NCBI GenBank assembly: GCA_035264365.1
Contig: DATFQI010000183.1
Coordinates: forward strand, 1 to 7,014
From: DATFQI01 sp035264365
GTDB lineage: Bacteria; Actinomycetota; Thermoleophilia; Solirubrobacterales; Solirubrobacteraceae
Direction: 5' to 3'
DNA length: 7,014 nt
Part shown: one piece after another, positions 6,181-7,014 of the stretch
How the letters are laid out: the number at the start of each line of letters is the position of its first letter
Position numbering within the stretch: the first letter of the stretch is position 1
Made by a program: the position numbers and the translations under genes
The notes under the pieces: generated by a model
Told to the model about the DNA's origin: nothing
Seen by the model: the letters and a program-made list of their open reading frames with translations, nothing else
The model's database searches: none

Positions 6181-6186
6181 TAGCTT
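6181..6186 (+). promoter_or_regulatory. Candidate -10 hexamer (TAGCTT) for the thioesterase gene
   Basis: TAGCTT fits TAnnnT and is followed by 7 bases before ATG 6194, so the message would begin at or one base before the start codon. Just upstream are an 8-base palindrome CTCCGGAG (6162-6169) and a small GCGG/CCGC inverted repeat (6169-6179). In this base composition these may be chance. Confidence 0.42.
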
Positions 6187-6193
6187 CCCGGGC

Positions 6194-6595
6194 ATGGACG
6201 CTCCCGAAGGCTTCGCGCCGTACGACGCGCAGGGCCCGTTCCTCGAGCTCATCGGGCCGGTGCTCGTGCGCGAGGACGGCGACGGCCGGGTCTTCGGCCT
6301 GCGGGTCTCCGACCGCCACACCAACCACCGCGGGACCGTCCAGGGCGGACTGCTCTCGACGTTCGTGGACTTCGCGATGGGCCGCGCTATCGAGGCCGAG
6401 TCCGACGACGGAAAGGACCGCGCCACGGTCTCGCTCACCGTCGACTTCCTCAAGCCCGCGGTGCCGGGCGACTGGATCGAGAGCCGCACGCGCGTCGAGC
6501 GGGTCGGCGGCACGCTCTCGTTCGCCGACTGCTCCCTGACCGTCGACGGCCGCGAGATCGTCCGCGGCCGTGCCGTTTGGGTGGTCGCGGGCTAG
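6194..6595 (+). CDS. PaaI-like hotdog-fold acyl-CoA thioesterase
   Basis: This 133-residue cytoplasmic enzyme would hydrolyse a CoA thioester; members work as dimers or tetramers. The hotdog signature is TNHRGTVQGGLLSTFVDF at 43-60, where D59 matches the catalytic Asp of PaaI/ACOT13-type enzymes nine residues after the HGG position. The latter reads Q50-G-G here instead of His-G-G. The second half gives the typical beta strands: TVSLTVDFLKPAVPGDWIES (78-97), RVERVGGTLSFADCSLTV (100-117) and the closing GREIVRGRAVWVV. The length is normal for the family. ATG 6194 was chosen because family similarity begins there and a -10 lies immediately upstream; the frame is open further upstream but overlaps the LysE remnant antisense. 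It is a single gene between the broken exporter and hisF, so the genomic context does not suggest a substrate. Confidence 0.88.
   Translation: MDAPEGFAPYDAQGPFLELIGPVLVREDGDGRVFGLRVSDRHTNHRGTVQGGLLSTFVDFAMGRAIEAESDDGKDRATVSLTVDFLKPAVPGDWIESRTRVERVGGTLSFADCSLTVDGREIVRGRAVWVVAG
6592..6595. other. Shared palindromic stop CTAG between convergent thioesterase and hisF
   Basis: CTAG supplies TAG to the thioesterase on the plus strand (6593-6595) and TAG to hisF on the minus strand (6594-6592), exactly the same arrangement as at 3145-3148. The reading frames overlap by four bases and no terminator-like hairpin separates them. Confidence 0.9.
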
Positions 6596-7014
6596 GCGGC
6601 GATCGGGCGCACGGGGACGCCGGCCTCCGCCAGCGCGTCCTTGACCTGCGCGATCGAGTAGCGCCCGTAGTGGAAGATCGACGCGCACAGGACCGCGTCC
6701 GCGCCCGCCTGCACGCCCTCGACGAGGTGGTGCGGCTCGCCGGCGCCGCCCGAGGCGATCACCGGCACGTCGACGGCCCCGCTGATCGCCGCCAGCAGCG
6801 CCGTGTCGTAGCCGTCCTGGGTGCCGTCGCGATCCATCGAAGTCAGCAGGATCTCCCCTGCGCCGCGCTCCACACCCTCGCGCGCCCACTCGACCGCGTC
6901 ACGGCCGGTCGGCGTGCGTCCCCCGGCGACGTGCACCTCCCACGAGTCGCCGGCCCGCTTGGCGTCGATCGCCAGCACCACGCACTGGGCGCCGAACACC
7001 CGCGCCATCTCGTC
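6592..7014 (-). CDS. hisF: Imidazole glycerol phosphate synthase cyclase subunit HisF (C-terminal half; cut by right edge)
   Basis: HisF takes ammonia from the HisH glutaminase and converts PRFAR to imidazole glycerol phosphate and AICAR, joining histidine and purine synthesis in the cytoplasm. The 140 visible sense codons cover roughly the C-terminal 55 percent of the (beta/alpha)8 barrel, which is usually about 250-260 residues. RVFGAQCVVLAIDAKR contains the Asp equivalent to catalytic D130 of the Thermotoga enzyme. GAGEILLTSMDRDGTQDGYD has the D176 equivalent, and VPVIASGGAGEPHHLVEG plus AGADAVLCASIFHYG give the C-terminal phosphate-binding loop region. ATG at 7008 is an internal Met, not the start: the frame is open to the window edge and its two preceding codons (Asp-Glu) fit the family. 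Other his genes would be expected beyond the right edge on the same strand. Confidence 0.95.
   Translation of the reverse strand, partial: DEMARVFGAQCVVLAIDAKRAGDSWEVHVAGGRTPTGRDAVEWAREGVERGAGEILLTSMDRDGTQDGYDTALLAAISGAVDVPVIASGGAGEPHHLVEGVQAGADAVLCASIFHYGRYSIAQVKDALAEAGVPVRPIAA

Noticed and set aside
5981..6193. N-terminal extension of the thioesterase frame upstream to about 5981
   Set aside because: The extra residues are not thioesterase-like and lie antisense to the LysE N-terminus. Family similarity and the -10 spacing both point to ATG 6194.

Overview
The window looks like chromosomal DNA from a very GC-rich actinobacterium. By eye it is roughly three-quarters G+C, with strong G/C at third codon positions and frequent GTG starts. 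Most gene starts lack a convincing Shine-Dalgarno and instead have a TAnnnT hexamer just upstream. The gene content would fit the Thermoleophilia (Solirubrobacterales), but that placement is an inference from style and not from a marker gene. No rRNA, tRNA, CRISPR array, insertion sequence, phage gene or replication origin was recognised. There is no gene-free stretch of more than about 60 bases.

Layout from left to right. (1) On the minus strand, running off the left edge, is the N-terminal part of a class II CCA-adding tRNA nucleotidyltransferase / poly(A) polymerase-type enzyme. (2) Divergent from it across only 32 bases is a 748-residue MalT-like STAND ATPase with a helical-repeat C-terminal half but no visible DNA-binding output domain. 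(3) Convergent with that gene is a two-gene minus-strand operon. Its first gene encodes a secreted thermonuclease (SNase-like) protein with lamin-tail-like domains. Its second encodes an HpcH/HpaI-family class II aldolase that starts in a 4-base GTGA overlap. (4) Divergent from the nuclease is a small stand-alone HIRAN-domain protein. (5) Convergent with HIRAN is a LysE-family amino-acid exporter gene that has lost about 65 internal codons and changed frame, so it is called a pseudogene. (6) Divergent from the broken exporter is a PaaI-like hotdog thioesterase. (7) Convergent with the thioesterase, and cut by the right edge, is the C-terminal half of HisF, the cyclase subunit of imidazole glycerol phosphate synthase.

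The genes alternate strands and look like unrelated single units, apart from the nuclease-aldolase pair. The packing is extremely tight. Two of the three convergent junctions share a single palindromic CTAG that supplies a TAG stop to both strands. The divergent junctions are 32, 46 and 58 bases long. The start sites suggest leaderless transcripts. I do not see a coherent new multi-gene system. The items most worth a second look are the output-less STAND protein, the secreted SNase/lamin-tail protein coupled to an aldolase, the deleted exporter, and the leaderless-promoter and shared-stop architecture.
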